NCBI RefSeq assembly: GCF_014529535.1
Contig: NC_050738.1
Span: 1,984,001-2,048,000 of the forward strand
DNA: 64,000 bases
From: Bradysia coprophila
Lineage: Eukaryota > Arthropoda > Insecta > Diptera > Sciaridae
Direction: 5' to 3'
Shown here: positions 36,770 through 48,570 of the stretch, piece after piece
Position numbering within the stretch: the stretch's first letter is position 1
Layout: each line of letters starts with the position of its first letter
Program-made: the position numbers and the translations under genes
Notes under the pieces: generated by a model
Told to the model about the DNA's origin: nothing
The model's database searches: none
Seen by the model: the letters and a program-made list of their open reading frames with translations, nothing else

Positions 36770-37567
36770 ATGGCCATGCCACGTTTATATTTCATTTTTC
36801 TTTGTGTAACAACGGCAACAATAAACGTTGGAGCAAAGGTTTGTAGTAGAACGAGCTGAAGCTTTGTTTTACCAAATTTCTGGGCCAGTCTTCACAATCA
36901 ATTTACTTGATTGTGAGCGGCTACTTATGAAATTTCAACATTCCAGTCATTCTATGAATCTGTACTAACGAGCGCTTACTGCAAAATATTGGATCCACAA
37001 ATTGTGTACAACTACACTTGCATTCACAAACATATCAATGGAACAATGAGTGTACTGACACAGGACGTTACCTTTCAACCTGGTGTCGTTCTCGATAACT
37101 ATTACGTAAGTGGGAGAATTCCGAGAGTAAAAACTTTATTGGTTCCGTTTATAGGTGAGAATTCAATTAAACCGTAAATTCGGCAAAACGTTTCGACCTT
37201 TTATGATAAATGCCGAAGTAGATTTGTGCACTCTTTCAAAGAATAATTCGATCCAATCGCTGATAACGAAAGTAATCGATCTAAAGGACCGGCCACAATA
37301 CGGCAATTGGTATCACCCATGTCCTGTTTCGGTAATTTTTTTTGTCCAAGGTCACAGATTAAGAAAAATTGCTCACTATCAAACCTGCAGGGAAGAAGAT
37401 ATGAAATTGCTGTACCTATTGATGCTAAAAAAATACCTGCTGTGGCCGGGAATGGAGATTATCGATTAGATTTGGTCGGTTTCACCTTTGTGGACGGCGT
37501 GAAAAAAGAGTTCCGTCTAATACATCTCTTCGGAGGGTGTCGCCTAAAATCAAATAGAGGCTTCTAG
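36770..37567 (+). CDS. DUF1091-like secreted protein, paralogue 2
   Basis: Exons 36770-36838, 36947-37105, 37155-37331 and 37391-37567 match paralogue 1 exon for exon (193 aa). The signal peptide is MAMPRLYFIFLCVTTATINV. The Cys and glycosylation pattern is unchanged. The first intron (108 nt) differs from that of paralogue 1 by roughly a single base, so the pair is very recent or is kept alike by gene conversion. Substitutions are scattered (for example T for A after Cys101 and D for G in GDYRLDL), and the frame is open throughout, which argues for a working gene. Confidence 0.8.
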
Positions 37568-38102
37568 CCTATTCCTATTCGATTTGGTGGCGTTCAATAG
37601 TAAAAGTGTTAAGTATAGTAGGATTAAGAGATAATTATCCTTTAATTTAAATAGATAAAAAAATGTTTTTGTGTGTTTTGGCGTTTCTTTTGTATGTGAA
37701 GTCACATCTCACTAATAGTTAGTCAACATGCTATCACGTTCACACAAAATGTAAATCACGTCTGTACGTTTTTCTCATTGCGGCCAAAATTAGCCAAATA
37801 AATGATCAATCATATCATAACTACTTGTTATCGTTAAAATTAATACTTACATTCGTTGGAGGTGTGCGCTCGAATATCTTCGTGTGAAAATTATTCCACT
37901 CGCTGCGCTTCGCTGCGCTTCGCTCAACTCGTTCCAAAGATATTCACGCTGATGCTGACAAGACTCACTTTTGAAAGTTTCTACTTTTGGATTGTGATGA
38001 TGGAACTTGGTTGTCTATTAAAAAGACTTATCGACTTAGATAGAATGAGATTATCATTTGTGTGGGCCAAGGCGAGAATCCGAAACAATCTTTCTGAAAG
38101 GA

Positions 38103-39709
38103 CAGGGGCGCCGACTTGTGTTTTGGTTGTTGGGTGCGAGATCTCTGTACAGTGATTTTCACGATAGCGAATCTAGCAACTTAATTTAATATCAAGAGAA
38201 AGTGCAACACCTGGTTCTCAGTGATTTGTAAATCTAACAGAGAAATATGTATTCTCCCATCGTAGTAATAATATAGTCGAGAAATGTAAAGCTAAGAACA
38301 AACTATAACAAAAGGGCGCATGAGTGCGTACAGAGGTTTTCCTTTAAGAAATTGCCTGTCTAAACCGAACCAAAAACTCAAGTTTTCCAGCAGAACATCA
38401 TAAAATAAGGCTACATTCGTCCAAATAGATAGAGTTCGCCAAAAAACTAAAATGAAGTGATCGTATTGCAATCAAGATTGAGTCAATAATGTCTAAGTCG
38501 TACTTGTACATACTTCTTCATGAAAATATTACGGAATAACTACATTTACTTACTTTTGTTCAAGCCTTCTTTTGACAATCTAGCTTCATTTTATATAATA
38601 TTTTGGTGGAAAATTTGAGTTGAAATTTCCGGTTTTTCATCTCTATTCTGGACATTAGAGAAAAATTGCTCGTATTCATGTTTTCCATTTTTTATGCAAC
38701 TGTCGTCTAATGGTCGGAGTGGTTCAGATAAAGTAAAACTTGAATCGGAATCTCATTTACCTGATCTTAACAGGGTGGCTTCCGGTTAAAGAAAATGAAA
38801 CTGACCTGAAAAAATCAGGTTGGCTCGAAAGTAGTTTCAGGTTGACTTCCATTTTGACAACAAGTCAAAAAGTTAACATTTCAGGTTTCAGCTTATATTT
38901 ACAAGTCGTACTCGTACCCAATCCAGGTCGCCCTCGCCCTGACCAAAAGTCCTGACATACTATTTCTTTTTCATGCTTCGGGGCCGAAAATGAGGGCAAT
39001 TTTTCGAATTTTCTCGGGTTTCCGGCCCTCTGCATGAAAACTCACATGTGCACCTGTTTGGGACGGTTGATTTAAGGCACTTTCGCTTGTAAGCCTCACT
39101 TCGTTTGGCCTACAATCCGCGAAATTGCCTAAAATCAATCGTCCAAAACAGGTACACAAATGACTATTTCATGCTTGCTATGGGAATCGAAAGTAAAAAT
39201 GTCAATTTTGAGGGGCGAAAGTAAACATTTTTCTACTTTCGGTTCCCATAGCAAGCATGAAAAACTCAATACGTCACATGGAAAAGTACTTTCGGACCTT
39301 TGTTCCAGTGACGTAAATGACTATTTCTACAAAAGTATTCTTCATAGCCTTTGTCATATTCCTCGTATGATTTTATTTTTAAACATATCGTCTGTAATAT
39401 AGATGACTATTTCTGCACGTTTCTTCTCGGTTCAACATTAGGAAAGTGCTGAAGTGGAACACCAAACTAAGACAAAACTAATACAAAAACTACAATTCCA
39501 GACAACTCACACAGAAACGTTATTATTATTGCTTGTGAAGGTCCGAAAAATGTCTGAAGGCTTTTTTTGTTTCAATTCAGAAACAGTGGCAATAATGTTA
39601 GTTTATTTAATTAAGAAAAATATCAAATATCTGTTGGGTGCTACGCACCCAACGAATCTTCGTGTCGGGTGCTTGAGCACCCAACGCCACCTAGAAGTCG
39701 GCGCCCCTG
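38103..39709. mobile_element. hAT-like non-autonomous element with 8-bp TSD
   Basis: The ends CAGGGGCGCCGACTT and their exact complement bound 1607 bp, with the 8-bp duplication TGAAAGGA on both sides (38095-38102 and 39710-39717). CAGGG ends and 8-bp duplications are hAT hallmarks. Inside are the palindromic TTTTAGGC repeat (38965-39160) and a hairpin at 39166-39263 (GCTTGCTATGGGAATCGAAA and its near-complement). No transposase is seen. It lies between DUF1091 paralogues 2 and 3, so it inserted after, or during, growth of the array. Confidence 0.8.
38965..39160. repeat. Palindromic TTTTAGGC repeat, copy 2
   Basis: GACGGTTGATTTAAGGCACTTTCG and, later, GCGAAATTGCCTAAAATC face each other around a central CTTCGTTTGGCC-type spacer. 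Related to 22935-23075 and 52905-53050. Confidence 0.55.
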
Positions 39710-39944
39710 TGAAAGGACTTAGAATATGCAATTTCCTGCACATCTAGTCTTCAACAATGTTTTTAAGAAAGAGGTACTAGAGAGAGAGTAACGTGGGTTA
39801 AAAATGGCAGGCCGCAGAGTGGAGATGATGCTTTTATGAATCTATAGAACACGATTAGAGCTAGAAGTTTCCGTCAAACTCTTTTGCTAGACCTGCGACG
39901 GAAGGTCTTGAGTAGAAAAATCTGAGAAGTTGCGACTACACCAA

Positions 39945-40100
39945 AGAAATCCTTATTTTAGTCCCTGGAGAGTACTAGGTAAAAAAGTTTATGAAAATCG
40001 GTTAATAACGCGAGCCAGAGTCCCTGTAGTGCGACTCAAACTTGCTACTCGGTCATAGAATGATAGTGGTGTAGTTCCTCGAGTCAGTTTTCGTCAAATT
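39945..40100 (+). repeat. Upstream repeat of the third DUF1091 unit
   Basis: Same block as 36290-36450 (CCCTGGAGAGTA, AAAAAAGTTTATGAAAATCGG, CTACTCGG). It marks the left part of the duplicated unit. Confidence 0.65.
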
Positions 40101-40428
40101 TAACGTATAAATAATTGGTTGCAAACGGAAATTACGCTATGGATTTCACACTAGGTATAAGTGAGGTATGCGTTTTGCAATAAGTTTGCATTTCGGACCA
40201 GGCATGCTAAACGTATACTTGAAAAGTACACTAGGTGAATACGCAGATGCTTATCCAGCAACGCGCTCCGAGTTCAACTGGTTTCATTCAAAATCATTTC
40301 CTCTTGCTCTTTTAATTTACAACAAAAATTGACTTTTAATGATCAGCTGAACAAGTTTAGATCGAAAAACGATTAGATCAAAATGAATTTCATCATTCGT
40401 TTCAGTTTGCTAATACCATTCCATCGAC

Positions 40429-41262
40429 ATGGTCATGCCACGTTTATATTTCATTTTTCTATGTGTAACAACGGCAACAATAAACGTTGGAGCAAAGGTT
40501 TGTGATAGGACAAGTTGAATTTTTTTTATTAATAAAACTATGGAAAAGTCCCTCCAATCAATTTACCTGATTTCACCTTAGACTAAATAGATATTTAGTC
40601 TAAGAATCGCACCCGGCAAATTATGAAATTTCAACATTCCAGTCATTCTACGAGTCTGTACCAAAGGACTCTGTCTGCAAAATATTGGATCCACAAATTG
40701 TGTACAACTATACTTGCATAAACAAACATATCAATCAAACACTGAGTGTACTGACACAGGACATTACCTTTCAACCTGGTGTCGTTCTCGATAACTATCA
40801 CGTAAGTGGAAGAAATCCGAGAAACAGTGAAAACTTTATTGGTTCCGTTTATAGGTGAGAATTCAATTAAATCGTAAATTCGGCAAAACGTTTCGACCTT
40901 TTATGATAAATGCCGAACAAGATTTTTGCGCTCTTTCAAAGGATAATTCAATCCAATCGCTGGTAACGAAAATGTTAGATCTAAAGGAGAGGAAACAATA
41001 CGGCAATTGGTATCACCCGTGTCCTGTTTCGGTAACTCTGTTGTTAGAAATTAATAAGAAAAGTTGCTCACCTTCAAATATCTAGGGAAGAAGATATGAA
41101 ATTGATGCACCCATGGATTCCAACAAAATACCTGCTGTAGCGGTGAATGGAGGCTATCGATTAGATGTGATCGGTTTCACCTTTATAGACGGCGTGAAAA
41201 AAGAGTTTCGTCTTACACATCACTTCGGAGAGTATCGCTTAAAATCAAATAGAGGCTCCTAA
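40429..41262 (+). CDS. DUF1091-like secreted protein, paralogue 3
   Basis: Exons 40429-40497, 40643-40801, 40855-41031 and 41086-41262 keep the phases of its neighbours (193 aa). It is the most diverged copy: EQDFCAL replaces EVDLCAL, the block before the first Cys is PKDSVC, and the last Cys is Tyr (FGEYRLKS). The first intron is longer (145 nt) and contains a palindrome ACTAAATAGATATTTAGT. The frame is intact, so it may function with one disulfide fewer or be relaxing. Confidence 0.78.
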
Positions 41263-41985
41263 CCTCCCTTTAAGTGAAAAAAGGGTTAAAATAACATTTC
41301 GCAGAGGATCTATAGTTAATTATCCTTCACTTTAAATTGATAAACCAATGTTTTTTTTGTGTTTTTACGATTCTTTTATGTGTGAAGTCCGTTAAAAACC
41401 ACGTCTGTACGTTTCCCTCGTTGCGGCCTAAATAGGCCAAATAAACAAGTCTTATCATAACTCGGTGTACGCTCTTATATCTTCGTGTAACAATTATTCC
41501 ACTCGCTTCGCTAGGCTCCACTCGTTTCACAGAGATTCACACTGATGCTGTCATGAGTCACTTAAAAGGTGGTAAGATATATAAGTTTCACAATGAAGGA
41601 CATAAACCCATCGAAAGCAGGATGACTACGAGATTCGTAAAAATCTAATGCAGACAAACTTTACAACTATAACAGAAAATCATTTTAGATTAACTCTTAA
41701 TTCTTTAATGAATGAAAAAATAAGCCCAAACGCAAAAAAAAAATGTAGCCTAATATAAATGGTTATACATTCGTAGATCTGACAAAATCAAGGTGTATGC
41801 TGAACAGTATAGAGTCACTCTGAGTGATATACACGCTATCTATTGCTATTCGACGAAACTAGCAATCAAGTTTGAGTTAGTGTTTTAATGGTGTTTTTCT
41901 ATGATAAGTTTATTTGGCTTTTCGTTTATTTAACATAAAATCGTCCAGCGGGGGTTTGCTACATGAAAATAAACAATTTTTTATT
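41263..41985. other. Downstream flank of the DUF1091 array
   Basis: The part up to about 41560 resembles the flank after paralogue 2 (37730-37960): shared CGTCTGTACGTTT, TGCGGCC..A and ATTATTCCACTCGCT. This gives the right limit of the duplicated unit. The rest is unique AT-rich DNA. Confidence 0.6.
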
Positions 41986-44251
41986 CCCTTGACTGAAAGT
42001 CATGGGTCTTATGGATGATAAACACCCTAAAATGTTTGTCACACAATGTTTACTACTATGATTGAAAATGCATGAATGTATGACCAAAAACCTTAAATAC
42101 AGAAAATGTTTGTCACACTTTGATGATTCCTTGATAACACGATAACTTGACTAATTCTCAACGGACTTCCAAAAACTTTTTTTTAATCGACGGGGAATTG
42201 AATTCCTGAGGTTAAGTTCGAAGATGGGCTATGACGGTCGGGTGATCTTAGAGATATTCCCAAAAGAATTCTTGTCTCGTCCCTTGATAACACGATAACT
42301 CGAGTAGTTTTCAACGGATTTCCAAAAACTTTTTTTTATTTCACGGGGAATTAAATTCCTCAGGTTAAATTCGAAGATGGGTCGTAACGGATGGGTGATA
42401 TTAGAGATATTCCCAAAAGAATTTTTGTCTTGTCGCTTGATTCCACGATAACTCGAGTAGTGTTCGATGGATTTCCAAAAACTTTTTTTTAATCGACAGC
42501 GAATTAAATTGATGAGGTTAAGTTCGATGATGGGTCGTAACGGTCTGGTGATCTTAGAGATATTCCCAAAAGAATTCTTGTCTCGTCCCCGTCCCCTGAT
42601 AACACGATAACTTAAGTAATTCTCAACGGATTTCCAAAAACTTTGTTTTAATCGACGGGGAATTGAATTCCTGAGATTAAGTTCGAAGATGGACTATAAC
42701 AGACGGGTGATCTTAGAGATATTCTCAAAAGAATTTTTGTCTTGTCGCTTGATTCCACGATAACTCGAGTAGTTTTCGATGGATTTCCAAAATGTTTTTT
42801 TTTAATCGACAGCGAATTAAATTGCTGAGGTTAAGTTCGAAGATAGGTCATAACGGACGGGTGATCTTAGAGATGTTCACAAAACAATTTTTGTCTCGTT
42901 CCTAGATAACACGATAACTTCACGTAATCCTCAACGGATTTCAAAAACTTTTTTTATTAGACGGGGAATTCCATTCCCGAGGATAAGTTCAAAGATGGGC
43001 TATAACATAACGGTCGGGGGATCTGAGAGATATTCCCAAAAGAATTTTTGTGTCGTCCCGTGATAATATCGTGTTTAAGTTGAGTAATTCTTAATGGTCC
43101 ACAAAAGACAATTATCCCACTAAGAAAGACATTTTTGGGTTAAGCTCGTTAATGGAATATACTGGAGTAATATTCTAGGATTCGTTCCAAAATTTTGTGT
43201 GTGTAATATCTTTATATCGATGATAAGAAAAAAATTAAAGTTTGGACGAGTGTGAACTTTGCGGCCAGAGCGAAGCGAGGGCCGTAATCACACGAGTTCC
43301 ATTTTTATTTAAGAGGTAAGCGAGAAATTCGCCCCTTTCCAGGGTCTGTTAGCAGACAATAAAACTTAAGAGGCATCGGTGGTTAGCTAAAATTGTAGCA
43401 TTAATCAATATAATGGAAAAACTCGCACACGTTCGGCTGGGTGTCTCTCACAGAGAGACAGTTGGAAAAATTGTCATCAATAGTAATAAATTAACATATA
43501 AGTTACCATTGTACTATAGTATACCACTAAAAGGTGTCAAAACATGGTCTCATTCTTACATGTTTTTATAAAAAAAAAACTTTACCAGCTCTAAAAAAAG
43601 TGAGCAGTGTAACGAAATTTTCATAAACTGCTTAGTTTTCTCATGGTTGGTCAAACTGCTACAACCACTACCCTCTCTAGCAAACAAACTACTTTTATTA
43701 AGGCGGTAAAAGAATCAAGTAGCCTTTACATGTAAATTACAGCGTAGTTAGTCAAAATGTAGAATAGTGTTTGTAAGATACAAAGAAATAAGGTGTGAAT
43801 TTGACACCGAGAATTGAGAGTTTGGTTGCTAGAGAGAGTATTGCTACAACCTAATCTGTTTTATGTTGAAAGCTAACAATTCATGATCGTTATTGCAGTC
43901 GTACATACTTGAAAAATGATTCTGGTGGAAAGATATCATCAAAAGACAGTATTTAAAAATCACCCAAATGTATACTTTTCAGCAAAGCATCGATGCCTCT
44001 TAAGTACTGAAAATACGTATGAGCCCTTTTGAAGTACGTGATATGAACGAAGTTTTTTATGTGGATTGAGAATCTGTGGTATTTAAGTAAAGGGAATAAG
44101 AATCTCTAAGCTAAACTTTGCTACTGGACGCATACCCTTGTACTTTTATATAACTTTTAGAGCGATTTTATTTGCTCGGATTACAAAAATCGTCTTGAGA
44201 AAATTAGTCAGTCAGTCAAGGGATCTGACCCATCCATAAGATGGGGCCTAG
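41986..44251 (+). repeat. Tandem-repeat element, 2.3 kb copy
   Basis: It starts with CCCTTGACTGAAAGTCATGG and ends with CAAGGGATCTGACCCATCCA..ATGGGGCCTAG. From about 42130 to 43050 there are six or more units of about 153 bp, each with GATAACACGATAACT, AATCGACGGGGAATTGAATTC, GAGGTTAAGTTCGAAGATGG and CCCAAAAGAATT. Later come GCGGCCAGAGCGAAGCGAGG and an inserted MITE (43666-43843). Copies at 2580-3366 and 60704-63070 share both ends. There is no open frame of note. Confidence 0.8.
43666..43843. mobile_element. MITE family A copy 3, 7-bp TSD
   Basis: CACTACCCTCTCTAGCAAAC and the complement of CAATACTCTCTCTAGCAACC bound 178 bp. The 7-bp CTACAAC flanks it (43659-43665 and 43844-43850). It is nested inside the large tandem-repeat element. 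Confidence 0.85.
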
Positions 44252-44282
44252 TATAATAGAATGATTAAATTTGCATCACTTA

Positions 44283-44475
44283 ATCTGTTATCGATAACGA
44301 CGACAAAAATATTGACATGCTATGCTCTGGGTAACATGGTCATATAGTGAAATGTATGTTAAAAAAATTGAAGTACAAGATTTGAAGTCATACCGATTAA
44401 AAATACGTTGATCGATGGAAGTAATAGACCCGATAATAATACTGGTCATATGCTTGCCGTTTGTAACAGATTAAT
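44283..44475 (+). repeat. AATGAAGTAAAAGATTT repeat family, copy
   Basis: CTGTTATCGATAACGACGAC, then TATGTTAAAAAAATTGAAGT, then GCTTGCCGTTTGTAACAG is the order seen in other copies (53110-53310, 56880-57078). Overlapping minus-strand open frames are not genes. Confidence 0.6.
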
Positions 44476-44919
44476 ACTGTTGGTGGCCTGACTCGTGAAT
44501 AATTTGCTAAAAGTTTTTCCGCACATTGAGAAAGGTTTGGAATGCGACGGTAGAACTTGGTTATTAAAAATAATTTATCGACTTTGTCACTTGTTAGGGC
44601 CAAGCTGAGGAGTGAGGTTTCGAAGAGGTGATACGAGAGAACGATGCTATGCTGACTGGACCTGGACTTGAACTTAATTTTACGGAGTGTTGACATAGTT
44701 AAAGAGAATTTGGAGAATAATGAAGATAAGGATGCTGAGTGTATTGAGACCAAGTACATCACGACTTCATTGTATGATGGTTATACGCCGCGCCGGGGGT
44801 GAATGGAAAACGCCTCGAGACTGCCGACATTGTTTTTCTTAGGTTCCTAACAGCAATAATAGTACTGGAGAGGACAATCTTCACTCTTTTGGTCAAAAAC
44901 ACTCAACTTCAACCTTATG

Positions 44920-45190
44920 TGTAAACTGTACAGACCATCTGTAGCACATGGGTCGGAAGCTTGTTGCATGACACAGCGAGATTAATAAAAATGTTTGGCG
45001 TTTGAAAGGAGAATTCTTCGGTCATTATTTGGTGTAGTAAAAGTGGATGACAATTGACGATCAATCGACTAAGGTGGCTCGGTCAAAGAACAAGTAGCGA
45101 TGGTAATGAAAGCGCTAAGATTGAGAAATCGAAGAATGTTAAGAAGGTCCAATTGGTGAAGAAGGCTGGAGGAGACCAAAATCAATGCCC
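44920..45190 (+). pseudogene. Decayed LINE reverse-transcriptase C-terminus
   Basis: Read in pieces, the plus strand gives LYRPSVAHGSEACCMTQRD, FERRILRSLFGVVKVDDN and RWLGQRTS. These are the typical closing motifs of insect non-LTR retrotransposon reverse transcriptases (LYGSE-W, FERKILR-IFG, RWLGH). Frameshifts and stops separate them. It is a molecular fossil with no start or endonuclease nearby. Family not determined. Confidence 0.6.
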
Positions 45191-45199
45191 GCTTAAGTA

Positions 45200-46920
45200 A
45201 GTAATGTTTGAGAGGTTCAACTGCGAAAAAGGGTTTTCTATCGATACCTAGGAAACAAATTTAAAGAATCAACCAGCTCAGTACAACAATGTTGGAAACC
45301 TGCTGCATCGCAATGCCTTCCAAATCCATTCGAATCAAATTGACCGACATCATTGAACATAAAACAAAGCGAAAACCTTGCCTATAGCAAAACTAAAGGC
45401 ATACAAATCATTTTATTTAAATTCTGTTAAGCTAACCGCTTAACATCATAATTTGCAGCTGAAAACAACGAAAGATCAAAAAACAAAAAACATTTAGAAT
45501 TCACCATGAGATCGACAAGTATGCGATTGCGATTATATGGTGAGTATGTATAATAAAATGGATTTAAAAGCAAAAAAAAAAGTTATAATTTTTTGTGGTA
45601 GTCTGCTACCGCCACACAGTCTTGACATAAATCCTGGCGATAAGCTGAAAAATGTAACTGACATTCAAATAATAATGTGGATTTTAACATATAAATGTCA
45701 GACATTGGCACGCGGATTTATAATTTTATTTTGAAGTGCATTTTGTCATATATTTTTTTCCGTACAAATTTCATGATAAAGTAGCAAAATATTTTGCTTT
45801 CGCAGTTTTTAAATTAATAATTTATTCAAAGTCGTACGTGTGCCGTAGATATTAATTGACTGGTTCGGTTTAATCATTTATTGTGATTGATTTCTCTATG
45901 AATTTCTCAGAACTTCTTAAGCTTAAGCTTTTAATAAATTTATATAGCTCACAAGCTGGCATATACACCTTACACCACAAAGTTTATATTTGAATTTTCT
46001 ATTATCCTGCAGAATCATTTAGTCTCGTATCAACTTGGTAAAATACTCTCACTAAAGTCACTTCATAGAGAATTAAACTAAGTCACAGATTGTCATTTCT
46101 ATTATTTGTCAGCCACTACTTCACCCGAAATTCAATATAAATTACATTGTCTCGATGGTTTTAAGCATAAGGAAAAACCAATAGGGAACCAGAAAAATGG
46201 TCAGAATTCCCTGCAGTTCTATAATTCTAGGATTGGGAAGACAATGGACTATGAAGACGTCACCTATTTTTACTGACCTATGGTGACTTCAGACTTGCAA
46301 AAAGTCCAAATGTTAGCCGAAAAGATGGCCAAAAACGTAACAAATGTCTAGTGTCCAGAACAAGGAAGTGCTAGAATCGTCGGGATTCGACATTATTTTG
46401 GATGGGGTACTCAATAAACAGTCACAAAAACAATTTCATCCTGGAACGGGACCAATAAAACAGTTAGGTCACACGAAAAAGCTTTCAATGAGATGGGAAG
46501 TAGTGACGGAATGTATGTGCAAGAAACACTGGAATTAGTATCCCAAATTATAGCTACGTGTTCAGGCTCCTGAACACAGATCATTGACGGCCGGCTGAAA
46601 TCAGAAGTACTTGAACGTAGCTTTCGAATGAACCTAGAAAAATAAATTGGAAATAACCGGGGAAAATGGCCTCAAAGTTGATCAATTTTCCGGGACAATT
46701 TTTAGGAGAATCCTAATACCAACTCCATTCCGACTGCTACAAAAAAAAGTTCTTTCATAAAATAACGGTAATGAGCCATACTTACAAGAACAGAAGAAGT
46801 TTTTCAAAAAAATGTTGTATTTTCGGCTTAGAGTAATTATAACTAGAGAGTAAATACGTAATTTTGTTCGAAATTTCCTCTCTAGGTATAATTACTCTTA
46901 GATTTTCGGAGATTTCGGAG
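45200..46920. other. Non-coding, no recognisable feature
   Basis: AT-rich. Short open frames at 45537 and 46344 have no domain or exon structure. Confidence 0.4.
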
Positions 46921-46935
46921 ACTACTCGGCTCTCC

Positions 46936-48570
46936 TACAAAATCCGGAGAACTAAAATCCGGAATTACAAAATCCAGACAAAAAAATCCGGAGGCTTCAA
47001 AATCCGGAAGCCTCAGAATCCGGAAACCTCAAAATCTGGATGCTTCAAAATACCGAATTACAAAATCCAGGTTAAATTTGGTGCAAAAGCACATGTGCCT
47101 GCACCGAATCGGTACAAAGATCAGGATGGAAGGAAAAAGCTGTACCGAGTAGGTAATACTCCTTTCTTAAAAGAAATGGCAGCTGTAACGACTAGACAAC
47201 AATCAAGATGGAAGGAAAAAGCTGTACCGTGTGGTACAACTCCTTTCTTTAGAGAAATAAAAGCTGTACCAACTAGGTACAACAATCAGGATGGAAGGAA
47301 AAAGCTGTATCTAGAAGGTACAACTCTTTTCTTTATAGAAATAGAATAAGTCCATATAGTTGTGACAAGTATAAAAGTTGGACCTAATTCATCATAAAAA
47401 ATCTGTACTAAGCTAACTTTTCAGACACATCAAAAACACCCGGACAAAGTGTCATTGAACCTTCAAGGGGGGATTCTCCCCCCTTGACCCCCTCAGCGGG
47501 GGCTGCCGCCCCTCGACCCCGCTTTTTTATTTTTCCATTTATTTCAGGGCCTGCGGCGCTGATTTCATCCATTAACTACTAAACCAAACCTAGCAATTAA
47601 AGAATATATTTCAAGAATAACCAGAAGCAACCTTTTATATTTTCACACTTGAAATTACAATATTTAATTGTCAATGCAACTGTGTCAATTACAGTTGGTA
47701 GCGTCCATATTTTATGTCTTTTCTGTATTTATTTTGCTTATCCCTTCTGTCAACTTTTGACAGCATTTCACGTTTTATTACGTTTTCTTTTCCTGCAGCG
47801 AAAACCATATCTCAGCAAAAACAATCTATAATTTTTATCAAACAAATATCTAGAAATGACGGGTCCTACTCAGGTGGATGAGGATTTACAGTTTTGGACG
47901 CCATTTTTTAGAACTTTTTCGCAAAATTTCCAAGGTCGAAATAGCTCTCTCTTTGCTCAACAGTTATACTATCAAAATGATCTCTACGTGAAGATGGAAG
48001 AGTGAAAGTTCTGTAAAAGATTGTTGAATGGTATCCGTAAGTCTAGAGTATACACCGAATTAAATCCCTATGTACATTGACAAATGTGATTCTAAAAAAT
48101 TGCAATAATTGCAACAATAGGAACAAGGTCGTTGAAAATGTCAATCGTCATCCACAGAGAAACAACACAACCTCGCATTTACGTTTTACTCTCGTTCGTT
48201 TTCGTCTTTTTAAAACTCTTTTTTTACTATACTATAGGATGGAACAAACCTATGGAAAGTGTGTATTATTTGCCTCCGACGACTTTTGAATTTACACTGC
48301 CACTGTGCCAATTATGTGACACTGCAGTTTCAATACTATCACTAATAGCAGCTTTCAGAATTTTACAAAGTTCCAACATCTTCGCCAAGCTAACATCTTC
48401 GTCAAAGTTATCCGGAAAAAATCCGGACGAAATCCGTAAAGTTTAACATCGATCAGGATTTTGAAGCTTCCTGATTTTGAAGTTTCCAGATTATGAGGCT
48501 TCCGGATTTTGAGGTTTCCGGATTTTTTTGTCTGGATTTTGTAATTCCGGATTTTAACTCTCCGGATTTT
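46936..48570. mobile_element. TIR element with AATCCGGA-rich arms (1.6 kb)
   Basis: The left arm (46936-47070) is built of AAAATCCGGA, GGCTTCAAAATCCGGA and similar words. The right arm (48445-48570) is its complement (TCCGGATTTTGAGGTTTCC). Each arm is about 130 bp and internally repetitive. The core holds a minisatellite at 47119-47345 and a GC-rich hairpin at 47460-47520. No transposase is seen. Target duplication unclear. Confidence 0.7.
47119..47345 (+). repeat. Minisatellite, period about 80 bp
   Basis: Three units begin with GATGGAAGGAAAAAGCTGTA at about 47125, 47209 and 47289. All are in one open frame (46864-47349), which is open because of the repeat. It lacks family similarity and a signal, and I do not call it a gene. 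Confidence 0.65.

Noticed and set aside
38740..38955. 71-codon frame between DUF1091 copies
   Set aside because: It lies inside the hAT-like element and has no transposase motif.
42130..43050. CRISPR-like array
   Set aside because: The repeated units are long (about 153 bp), contiguous and without unique spacers. This is satellite-like repetition in a eukaryote.
44397..44762. 121-codon minus-strand frame
   Set aside because: It overlaps a dispersed repeat copy and has no motif.
46864..47349. 161-codon open frame as a gene
   Set aside because: Its content is explained by the AATCCGGA arm and the 80-bp minisatellite. There is no known domain and no sensible exon structure.
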